Positions 1-5,711 of a DNA stretch of 6,586 nucleotides are shown one piece after another (position 1 is the first letter of the stretch; each line of letters opens with the position of its first letter). Source of the stretch: Firmicutes bacterium UBA3906 (GTDB lineage Bacteria > Bacillota > Clostridia > Caldicoprobacterales > DTU083); the NCBI GenBank assembly GCA_002391555.1, contig DGFG01000044.1:1-6586 (forward strand). Reading direction: 5' to 3'. Both the position numbers and the translations under genes were made by a program. Under the pieces are notes generated by a model. That model saw nothing but the letters and a program-made list of their open reading frames with translations. It had not been told where the DNA came from and ran no database searches.

Positions 1-19
1 AGATGTGTATAAGAGACAG
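1..19 (+). other. Tn5 mosaic end / Nextera adapter remnant (artefact)
   Basis: The first 19 bases read AGATGTGTATAAGAGACAG, the exact 19-bp Tn5 mosaic end used in Nextera tagmentation. Its reverse complement sits at the other end of the window. This is adapter left on the fragment, not genome. It supplies an ATG at 3-5 that gives the neighbouring reading frame a false MCIRDR N-terminus. Confidence 0.97.
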
Positions 20-536
20 ACCCTATACTGCTTCTGATCTACTAGAGGACCTTGCAAAAAAGTATGATTGTAGTGTTAAGAGAAGTAAAACAGTTCGCAG
101 TACCTTTATGGAAGAAACAATAAAGCTAGACCAAAATCATTTAGGGGAGAGCTTGTTTGCACTATACTTTGATGCCGGTTATGGTATTATCAAGCTCGTA
201 GAATTACTTTCCAAGGAAAACACTAGCCTTTCAAGACTCAGCCAAGATTTACCTAAGCTTAATTTAAGAGAAAGGCAAGTTTATTGTCCATGGTCATCTA
301 AAGGTAGAGTTATGAGAAAAATAATTGAAGAAGAGAGAGACAAGCAAAGGCAAGTTGAACTCTTAGAAGGAATAAAGATTAATCATAAAGATGGCTGGGC
401 ACTAATTTTACCTGATTCTGAAGACCCTATTTTTAGAGTATATAGTGATGGTCTTAGGGGAGAGTATGCAGAAGAATTAGGAGTTTTCTATGAAAATAAA
501 ATACGTAAATTAAGTAATGATAATGATAAGCATTAG
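20..536 (+). CDS. Nucleotidyltransferase/phosphohexomutase-type fusion protein, C-terminal part (5'-truncated)
   Basis: Only the last 172 codons are present; the reading frame enters at base 21 (Pro-Tyr-Thr-Ala-Ser) and stops with TAG at 534-536. The fragment resembles the C-terminus of the large Firmicute proteins annotated as mannose-1-phosphate guanylyltransferase or NDP-sugar pyrophosphorylase fused to a phosphoglucomutase/phosphomannomutase region, usually about 800 residues. Supporting stretches are the opening PYTASDLLEDLAKKY, the CPWSSKGRVMRKIIEE segment in the middle, and the final phosphohexomutase domain IV with GWALILPDSEDPIFRVYSDG. In true mutases that last loop is R-P-S-G-T-E-P and binds the substrate phosphate. 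Here Arg, Ser and Thr are replaced by Leu, Asp and Glu, so mutase activity is doubtful, although I recall similar changes in relatives. The catalytic serine loop and nucleotidyltransferase domain lie outside the window. A role in sugar-nucleotide supply for envelope glycans is inferred. The upstream ATG at base 3 is adapter and not a start. Confidence 0.8.
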
Positions 537-546
537 GATAAGCATT
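525..546 (+). repeat. Two-copy 12-bp tandem repeat across the stop codon
   Basis: GATAAGCATT occurs at 525-534 and again at 537-546, with a period of 12. The copies are GATAAGCATTAG and GATAAGCATTGG. The first carries the TAG stop of the preceding gene; the second, in the same frame, would read Asp-Lys-His-Trp. It looks like a slippage duplication at the gene's 3' end. Confidence 0.75.
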
Positions 547-558
547 GGATCTGGCTAC

Positions 559-587
559 TTGCTAAGTCTATTTTTATAAAGTATAAT
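559..587 (+). promoter_or_regulatory. Sigma-A-type promoter for rnj
   Basis: A -35 box TTGCTA (559-564, four of six matches to TTGACA) is followed by a 17-bp spacer and a perfect -10 box TATAAT (582-587). Transcription would begin near 594, giving a leader of roughly 40 bases before the GTG start of rnj. No terminator hairpin is visible between the preceding stop codon and this promoter, so read-through from upstream remains possible. Confidence 0.65.
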
Positions 588-636
588 GAAAATACTGGTA
601 TTGAGCGGAAGAAGATTATAAGGAGGATTTTATTTA

Positions 637-2301
637 GTGACATCAAAAACAAATACCTTAAAGGTTATACCCTTAGGTGGGATTGGAGAGATAGGCAAGA
701 ATATGACCATATTTGAATATGGTAATGATATTGTTATTCTTGACTGTGGTATTAGCTTTCCGGAGGAGGACATGTTAGGTATAGATTTAGTTATACCCGA
801 TATTTCTTACCTGCATAAAAATAAAGAAAAAATACGCGGAATTGTGTTAACTCACGGACATGAGGACCACATAGGTGCTCTACCGTATTTTTTAAAGCAA
901 ATTAACGTACCCGTATATGGGACAAGATTAACCATAGGTCTTGTAGAAAACAAGCTTAAAGAGCATACAATAGATAATGTAAAGCTTAACTGTGTTAGAC
1001 CTAGGGATAGAGTAAAACTAGGTTGTTTTAAGGTTGAATATATTAAAAGTAGCCATTCTATTGCAGATGCAGCAGCTCTTGCATTTCATACACCTGTTGG
1101 TATTATCCTGCATACTGGAGATTTTAAGGTTGATTTTACACCAATTAATGACGAGGTTATTGACCTAAATCGTTTTGCTAAACTCGGAGATGAAGGTGTA
1201 CTAGCCCTTATGGCAGATAGTACTAATGTTGAACGAACGGGATACACACTATCTGAGAAAATTGTAGGTGATACCTTTAATAGTATGTTCTCAAAAGCAA
1301 AGGGAAGAGTCATAGTCGCATCCTTTGCATCAAACACCTACCGATTACAACAGGTAATAAATGCTGCCTACAAGCACGGTAGAAAGCTATTTGTTTCCGG
1401 TAGAAGCATGGTTAATGTAGTATCAGTTGCCTTAGAGCTAGGTTATTTAGAAATGCCAGAAAATATGCTCAAGGATCTAGATTACATAAATGATTATCCA
1501 GACGAAGAGATAGCATTACTTACAACTGGTAGCCAAGGTGAACCCATGTCAGCCTTATCTAGAATGGCTACAGCAGAACACAGGCAAATTAAAATAAAGC
1601 AAGGTGATATGGTTATTATATCTGCCAATGCAATACCTGGTAATGAGAAGCTTGTTTCAAAGATAATTGACCAATTACTTAAAAGAGGTGCAGATGTTAT
1701 CTATCAAGCTTTAGCAGATATACATGTATCAGGCCATGCCTGCCAAGAGGAGTTAAAGCTAATACACACTCTAGTAAAGCCAAAGTTTTTCATACCAGTC
1801 CATGGCGAGTATAGACACCTAAAGCAACATGCGATTTTAGCAGAGTCCCTCGGGATGAAGAAGGACAATATATTCATATGTGACAATGGAAGCGTTTTAG
1901 AGTTTACAGAGGATTCCTGTAAAATTTCAGGTGCTGTTACAGCTGGTCGAGTACTTGTTGATGGATTAGGCATTGGAGATGTTGGTAATATTGTCTTACG
2001 CGATAGAAAACATCTATCTCAGGATGGTCTAATGGTAGTTGTAGTTACAATTTCAAAGGACAGTGAAGGCCTTATAGCTGGTCCAGATATCATTTCCCGA
2101 GGCTTTGTATATGTTAGGGAATCAGAAGCCCTAATGGAAGAAGCTAAGGAAATAGTTATAGACATACTAGAAGAATGTGAAGAAAAGAATATAACTGATT
2201 GGGCCACCTTAAAGTTTAAGATTAGAAGCGGTTTAAAAAGCTTCTTATATGAGAAAACAAAGAGAAAACCAATGATTTTACCAGTAATCATGGAAATCTA
2301 A
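637..2301 (+). CDS. rnj: Ribonuclease J (metallo-beta-lactamase/beta-CASP exo- and endoribonuclease)
   Basis: This 554-residue protein matches the usual RNase J length (about 555 in B. subtilis RNase J1). RNase J degrades RNA 5' to 3' and also cuts internally, handling mRNA turnover and rRNA/tRNA maturation in the cytoplasm. The N-terminal metallo-beta-lactamase core has LGGIGEIGKN (13-22), the zinc motif H73-x-H75-x-D77-H78, H140 in SSHSIADA, and D162 in HTGDFK. The beta-CASP part includes MADSTNVE (192-199), SNTYRLQQ (232-239) and TGSQGEP (297-303). The zinc core resumes with SGHACQEELK (H367) and PVHGEYRHL (H389). The C-terminal domain ends in KRKPMILPVIMEI. The start is GTG at 637, set by AAGGAGGA at 620-627 with a 9-base spacing. 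It has its own promoter upstream and ends in a strong terminator, so it looks monocistronic. Whether it is the J1 or J2 paralogue cannot be told from one gene. Confidence 0.97.
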   Translation: MTSKTNTLKVIPLGGIGEIGKNMTIFEYGNDIVILDCGISFPEEDMLGIDLVIPDISYLHKNKEKIRGIVLTHGHEDHIGALPYFLKQINVPVYGTRLTIGLVENKLKEHTIDNVKLNCVRPRDRVKLGCFKVEYIKSSHSIADAAALAFHTPVGIILHTGDFKVDFTPINDEVIDLNRFAKLGDEGVLALMADSTNVERTGYTLSEKIVGDTFNSMFSKAKGRVIVASFASNTYRLQQVINAAYKHGRKLFVSGRSMVNVVSVALELGYLEMPENMLKDLDYINDYPDEEIALLTTGSQGEPMSALSRMATAEHRQIKIKQGDMVIISANAIPGNEKLVSKIIDQLLKRGADVIYQALADIHVSGHACQEELKLIHTLVKPKFFIPVHGEYRHLKQHAILAESLGMKKDNIFICDNGSVLEFTEDSCKISGAVTAGRVLVDGLGIGDVGNIVLRDRKHLSQDGLMVVVVTISKDSEGLIAGPDIISRGFVYVRESEALMEEAKEIVIDILEECEEKNITDWATLKFKIRSGLKSFLYEKTKRKPMILPVIMEI

Positions 2302-2312
2302 TAATAGCAAGC

Positions 2313-2350
2313 AAAAAAAAGGGTTTGGTTGACCAAACCCTCTTTTTTTT
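2313..2350. terminator. Bidirectional intrinsic terminator after rnj
   Basis: The perfect stem GGGTTTGG (2321-2328) / CCAAACCC (2333-2340) with a TTGA loop is flanked by eight A (2313-2320) and eight T (2343-2350). It therefore has a U-tract on both strands. It lies 11 bases past the rnj stop codon and separates rnj from the mltG operon. Confidence 0.93.
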
Positions 2351-2380
2351 AGAAACAAATCTTTCGCTCCTAGTTGACTG

Positions 2381-2400
2381 CTTGCCAAACAAATGGCAAG
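2381..2400. repeat. 7-bp inverted repeat over the mltG -35 box, candidate operator
   Basis: CTTGCCA (2381-2387) and TGGCAAG (2394-2400) are perfect reverse complements separated by AACAAA. The left arm contains the whole -35 hexamer and the right arm lies in the spacer, so a bound dimer would block RNA polymerase. The dyad is upstream of the likely transcription start, which argues for a DNA-level site and against an RNA hairpin. I do not recognise the cognate regulator. Confidence 0.5.
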
Positions 2401-2410
2401 ACTATATAAT
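2382..2410 (+). promoter_or_regulatory. Sigma-A-type promoter for the mltG-trmR-trhP operon
   Basis: TTGCCA (2382-2387, five of six matches to the -35 consensus) is followed by 17 bp and a perfect TATAAT (2405-2410). Transcription would start near 2417, about 20 bases before the GGAGGT ribosome binding site of mltG. A second -35-like hexamer, TTGACT at 2374-2379, is 25 bp away from the -10 box and too distant. A perfect inverted repeat covers the -35 and most of the spacer and may be an operator. Confidence 0.75.
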
Positions 2411-2436
2411 AGTACTATCAAAATACGACTTATTGT

Positions 2437-2442
2437 GGAGGT
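2437..2442 (+). promoter_or_regulatory. Ribosome binding site that fixes the mltG start
   Basis: GGAGGT lies 5 bases before ATG 2448. The same frame is open back to a GTG at 2325, but that codon is inside the rnj terminator hairpin and upstream of the mltG promoter, so it cannot be the normal start. The extra 41 residues also look like translated non-coding DNA. Confidence 0.85.
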
Positions 2443-2447
2443 TTCTA

Positions 2448-3596
2448 ATGGCAGAGCTTACTCCTAAAGAAAAGAAAACTGCAAAACCACAAAACGAAAC
2501 TTTGAAAAAGGTTATACGTAAGCTTTTAATATACTTAATTAGTATTTCTATAGTGGTAGCTACAGTTTCTATAACAGTTAGTGTTGCTTATAATAAATAT
2601 ATAAAGCCTGTAGATATAGAGGACAAAACTTTAATAGAAGTAGAAGTCCCTATGGGATCTTCAGTTAATGATATAGCAGATATCCTTTATGAAAAAAACT
2701 TAATTCGTAGTGCTAGTGTCTTTAAACTAATGGCTGACTTTTCAAATAAAGCTAACAAAATGCAGGCTGGCAAGTATGAACTTTCAAAGAGCATGACTAT
2801 TGAAAGGATTATAGATGAGCTATTAACTGGTAGGGTCAGTGTAACTACTATTAGTATCACTATCCGTGAGGGAGATGACATTAGAAAAATAGCATCACGC
2901 TTAGCCAACGAATATAAAATGAATTTTACCGAAGAGGAATTTATAAAAGAAGCAAAGCAAATAGACAAGTATGTAGATAGCTTTCCTATCCTAAGTAACA
3001 TTCCAAAGGAAAGGTATGAAACTGATTTCCCATTAGAGGGCTATTTATTCCCAGATACTTTTTATGTTTTTGCAGATAGTACACCCGAGCAGATAATCAA
3101 TAAGCTTATAGGAGAATTCCAAAGAAAATTCGACGATGAAATTCAAGATAAGGCAGAGCAAATGGGCCTTAGTGTAGATGAGGTCGTTACACTTGCTTCG
3201 ATAATACAAAATGAAGGCACATATGAGGATTTTGAAAAGATATCTGCAGTATTTCATAACAGGTTAAAAATGAATATGAGATTAGAATCCTGTGCAACAG
3301 TCAACTATGTACTAGATAAGGAAGTATCACAAATTAATATTACTACTGAGGATACCAAGATAGAGTCGCCTTATAATACTTATAGAAATGGTGGCTTACC
3401 AATAGGTCCAATTTCTTCACCAGGACAGGCTGCGATCTTAGCTGCGCTGAACCCATACGAAGAGTACATGAAAGATGGAAATAAGATGCTCTTCTTTGTC
3501 CTAATGGACCCAAGGGAAGGCTTGCACGCCTTTAACACAAACTATGATGACCATGTTAGAGACAAGCGAAAGTATGAAAAGCTATGGTACGAGTAA
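2448..3596 (+). CDS. mltG: Endolytic murein transglycosylase MltG (YceG-like)
   Basis: This 382-residue membrane protein cleaves nascent peptidoglycan strands near the membrane and so sets glycan chain length; the family is often called the terminase of peptidoglycan synthesis. A Lys-rich cytoplasmic tail (1-25) is followed by one transmembrane helix (about 26-48) and an extracytoplasmic part. A LysM-like region covers about 62-130 (VPMGSSVNDIADILYEKNLI). The catalytic domain begins around 136 and holds LEGYLFPDTF (196-205), ASIIQNEG with the presumed catalytic Glu256, VFHNRL (268-273), RLESCATVNYVL, SPYNTY and GLPIGPISSPG (316-326), ending near HAFNTNYDDH. Family members usually have (E/Q)-x-E-(T/A/G) at the catalytic position, so QNEG is consistent. 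The start is ATG 2448; the longer frame is rejected. It is first in an apparent operon with trmR and trhP, the same order as yrrL-yrrM-yrrN/yrrO in B. subtilis. Confidence 0.94.
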   Translation: MAELTPKEKKTAKPQNETLKKVIRKLLIYLISISIVVATVSITVSVAYNKYIKPVDIEDKTLIEVEVPMGSSVNDIADILYEKNLIRSASVFKLMADFSNKANKMQAGKYELSKSMTIERIIDELLTGRVSVTTISITIREGDDIRKIASRLANEYKMNFTEEEFIKEAKQIDKYVDSFPILSNIPKERYETDFPLEGYLFPDTFYVFADSTPEQIINKLIGEFQRKFDDEIQDKAEQMGLSVDEVVTLASIIQNEGTYEDFEKISAVFHNRLKMNMRLESCATVNYVLDKEVSQINITTEDTKIESPYNTYRNGGLPIGPISSPGQAAILAALNPYEEYMKDGNKMLFFVLMDPREGLHAFNTNYDDHVRDKRKYEKLWYE

Positions 3597-3629
3597 AAAT
3601 GTTAAGTTTAGAAAGTTGGAATTATGGCC

Positions 3630-3658
3630 AAGGCTCACTTAAGTGAGCCTTAGCTTTT
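3630..3658 (+). terminator. 22-bp perfect palindrome with a short T-run: weak terminator, attenuator or processing stem
   Basis: AAGGCTCACTT (3630-3640) is followed immediately by its exact reverse complement (3641-3651). As RNA this gives a 9-bp stem with a TTAA loop. Only four T follow, at 3655-3658 after AGC, so termination would be weak. It sits in the 76-base gap between mltG and trmR, just before the trmR ribosome binding site. It could lower downstream expression, protect the mltG mRNA 3' end, or be a DNA-binding site. Confidence 0.5.
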
Positions 3659-3672
3659 GAGGGATGGAGTAA

Positions 3673-4320
3673 ATGAACTTAATAAATAAAAACTATATAA
3701 ACGAGTACTTAAAGATGCTAAACACTTTCCCACATGATAAGGAAATGGAGCAAATAATAAAATATGCAAAAGATAATGATATTCCAATCCTAAGGCCTGA
3801 AACTGCCTCCTTACTAAATATTATTGTCCAAGCTAAAAAGCCCGAAACAGCCCTTGAAATCGGGACATCAATAGGCTTTTCTGGACTAGTGATACTAAGG
3901 GCTATGAATGAGGATGGTAGACTAGTTAGTGTAGATATGGACGAGACTAGTCTTGAAATAGCAAGGGAAAACTTTAGGCTTCAGGGCTTTGCTGAGAGGA
4001 TAACTCTTATTAACAATGATGCAGGTGAGGTCCTGCATAACTTAACAGATAGTTTTGACTTAATTTTTATAGATGGTCCAAAGGCTCAATATATTAATTA
4101 TTTATCATATTGTATTAAGCTACTTAATAAGGGTGGTATATTAATCTGTGATGATGTGCTTTTTTATGGAATGGTAGCAGATAATAAGCTAGTTAATAGA
4201 CGTAAAATTACAATTGTTAAGAGGCTTAGGAAATTTTTAAAGATAATATCTAGTCATCCCCAACTAGATACTAGCATAATCCCAATAGGAGATGGCTTAT
4301 CTATTAGTATTAGAAAATAA
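3673..4320 (+). CDS. trmR: SAM-dependent O-methyltransferase, TrmR (YrrM) type: tRNA 5-hydroxyuridine methyltransferase
   Basis: The 215-residue length is typical of class I O-methyltransferases of the YrrM/COMT-like family. B. subtilis TrmR (YrrM) methylates 5-hydroxyuridine at position 34 of tRNA to 5-methoxyuridine, which aids wobble decoding. Visible motifs are the SAM loop ALEIGTSIGFSG (60-71), the acidic residue after strand 2 (VSVDMDE, 86-91), NNDAGEV (114-120), the metal-binding FIDGPKAQY with D134, and GGILICDDVLF with D160-D161. Relatives usually have Asp-Asn at the last site; Asp-Asp should still coordinate the metal. The start ATG 3673 is preceded by GAGG (3659-3662, 10-base spacing) and GGAG (3666-3669, only 3 bases), so the first is probably the functional one. 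The function rests on sitting between mltG and the U32 gene; from sequence alone it could be another small-molecule O-methyltransferase. Confidence 0.87.
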   Translation: MNLINKNYINEYLKMLNTFPHDKEMEQIIKYAKDNDIPILRPETASLLNIIVQAKKPETALEIGTSIGFSGLVILRAMNEDGRLVSVDMDETSLEIARENFRLQGFAERITLINNDAGEVLHNLTDSFDLIFIDGPKAQYINYLSYCIKLLNKGGILICDDVLFYGMVADNKLVNRRKITIVKRLRKFLKIISSHPQLDTSIIPIGDGLSISIRK

Positions 4321-4394
4321 CAAAGGAGTACTAATCTAAAAATAGGCTGGTATTTGTAAACAGATATTATTAGTAGATATGAATAAAGAACAGA

Positions 4395-4401
4395 AAAGGA
4401 G
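4395..4401 (+). promoter_or_regulatory. Ribosome binding site that fixes the trhP start
   Basis: AAAGGAG is followed by 8 bases and ATG 4410. An in-frame GTG at 4401 overlaps the last base of this site and cannot be its start. The family's usual N-terminus (K-x-E-L/I-L-x-P-A-G) also fits the ATG. Confidence 0.85.
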
Positions 4402-4409
4402 TGCTGTAT

Positions 4410-5630
4410 ATGAACAAGATAGAAATACTAGCACCAGCAGGCAATATGGAAAACCTGAAAATGGCTATAGCCTACGGTGCAGATGCAGTATATATAGGTG
4501 GAAAACAATTTGGACTAAGGGCATTTGCTAACAACTTTACAATTGAGCAAATGAATGAAGCTGTGACCTATGCTCATCAAAAGGGCAAAAGAGTATATGT
4601 CACACTGAACATTTTTCCTCGCAACGAGGATTTCAGTCAAATGGGAGACTATATAAGGGCGCTTGCAGACATAAAAATAGATGCACTAATTATATCAGAT
4701 CCTGGCATACTTACTTTAGTAAAGGAGCTTGCACCAGAGCTAGAGATACATTTAAGTACTCAGGCTAACAACACAAATTGGAGAAGCGCTAACTTTTGGC
4801 ATGAACAAGGGGTAAAACGTATTATACTTGCTAGGGAATTGTCTCTAGCAGAAATTATTGAAATAAGAGAAAAGACTCCATCTACTCTTGAACTAGAAGC
4901 CTTTGTTCATGGAGCTATGTGCATGTCGTACTCTGGTAGGTGTACAATTAGCAATTACCTAAGTGGAAGAGATGCAAATAGAGGAGAGTGTAGCCAGCCT
5001 TGCAGGTGGAAATACCATATAGTAGAGGAGAAGCGGCCAGGTCAGTACTTCCCAATAGTTGAAGATGATAAGGGTACCTACCTTTTCAATTCAAAAGATC
5101 TATGCATGATAGGCCATGTAAAAGAACTAGTTGAGGCTGGTTTAGTTAGCTTAAAGATTGAGGGGAGAATGAAGTCAAGCTATTACGTAGCAATAGCTAC
5201 CCATGCATACAGGAATGAGCTAGACAAGTATTTAAGAGACAAGGAAAACTACAGCTTCAATAAGGATAACCTTATTGAACTAGAGAAGACAAGCCATCGT
5301 CCATTTACAACTGGCTTTTATTTTGGTGATACTGATAAGATTACAGAATATTCAAGTACTAGCTACATCAGAACATATGATTTTGTAGGTCTCTATAAGG
5401 AATATTTAAATAAGGATAATTTGATGCTAATTGAGCAAAGAAACTCCTTTGCAGTGGGAGACAAGCTTGAAATAGTACAGGCAAATGAAGAGTTTTTTAC
5501 CTATGAGGTAAAGGCTATGTATGATGAGGACTTAAATCCCATAAAGATTGCTCCACATCCGCAACAGAAAGTATATCTTCCTATAGACAGGCCACTTAAG
5601 CCTTGGGCTATATTAAGACGAGGAAAATAG
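4410..5630 (+). CDS. trhP: TrhP-type U32 family protein: tRNA U34 hydroxylation (YrrO/YegQ-like)
   Basis: This 406-residue protein belongs to the U32 'collagenase-like peptidase' family. Characterised members of the TrhP branch are needed for prephenate-dependent formation of 5-hydroxyuridine in tRNA and are not simple proteases. The N-terminus has ILAPAGNMENLKMAIAYGAD (6-25) and LNIFPRN. Further on come SDPG (96-99), HLSTQANNTN (114-123) and the full U32 signature E163-A-F-x-x-G-A-M-C171-x4-G-x-C178-x-I-S181. Then follow GECSQPCRW (C194, C198), FNSKDLC (C232) and SLKIEGRMKS (247-256). Cys171, 178, 194 and 232 match in spacing the iron-sulfur ligands I recall for the related UbiU, so a [4Fe-4S] cluster is plausible. 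A C-terminal beta domain ends the protein. B. subtilis carries two adjacent genes (yrrN, yrrO); only the longer type is present here, as in E. coli YegQ. Its product would be the substrate of TrmR, encoded 89 bases upstream. Confidence 0.9.
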   Translation: MNKIEILAPAGNMENLKMAIAYGADAVYIGGKQFGLRAFANNFTIEQMNEAVTYAHQKGKRVYVTLNIFPRNEDFSQMGDYIRALADIKIDALIISDPGILTLVKELAPELEIHLSTQANNTNWRSANFWHEQGVKRIILARELSLAEIIEIREKTPSTLELEAFVHGAMCMSYSGRCTISNYLSGRDANRGECSQPCRWKYHIVEEKRPGQYFPIVEDDKGTYLFNSKDLCMIGHVKELVEAGLVSLKIEGRMKSSYYVAIATHAYRNELDKYLRDKENYSFNKDNLIELEKTSHRPFTTGFYFGDTDKITEYSSTSYIRTYDFVGLYKEYLNKDNLMLIEQRNSFAVGDKLEIVQANEEFFTYEVKAMYDEDLNPIKIAPHPQQKVYLPIDRPLKPWAILRRGK

Positions 5631-5653
5631 TGTCCTAAAATCCTCAATTCATG

Positions 5654-5682
5654 CACCTTAATGCCATAGAACTCATATAATA
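5654..5682 (+). promoter_or_regulatory. Sigma-K-type promoter upstream of sigK
   Basis: CACC (5654-5657) fits the sigma-K -35 consensus mACm, and CATATAATA (5674-5682) fits the -10 consensus CATAnnnTA exactly, with a 16-bp gap. Transcription would start near 5690, about 10 bases before the GGAGGTG ribosome binding site. The -10 also resembles the sigma-E element CATACAAT with one mismatch, but no sigma-E -35 lies at the right distance. SigK autoregulation is known in B. subtilis. No intrinsic terminator separates this site from trhP, so read-through from the operon is possible. Confidence 0.65.
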
Positions 5683-5711
5683 AAAGGCAGGGTTCTTATG
5701 GAGGTGGCTAC

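Noticed and set aside
2325..2447. Upstream GTG giving MltG an extra 41 N-terminal residues
   Set aside because: The codon lies in the rnj terminator hairpin and upstream of the mltG promoter, and has no ribosome binding site. ATG 2448 has GGAGGT at 5-base spacing.
1086..3257. Minus-strand open frames of 70-104 codons inside rnj and mltG
   Set aside because: They are antisense to well-supported conserved genes, lack ribosome binding sites, and their translations resemble no protein family.
4354..4383. Weak promoter before trhP (TTGTAA, 18 bp, TATGAA)
   Set aside because: Each box matches only four of six bases, which is expected by chance in AT-rich DNA. The gene is more simply explained as part of the mltG operon.
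4401..4409. GTG start for trhP three codons upstream
   Set aside because: The G of this GTG is the last base of the AAAGGAG ribosome binding site; ATG 4410 is at the right distance from it.
4322..4409. A second AAAGGAG at 4322-4328 and an ATG at 4379 as signs of a small gene between trmR and trhP
   Set aside because: No start codon follows the first site at a usable distance. The frame from 4379 runs into trhP in another frame and codes nothing recognisable.
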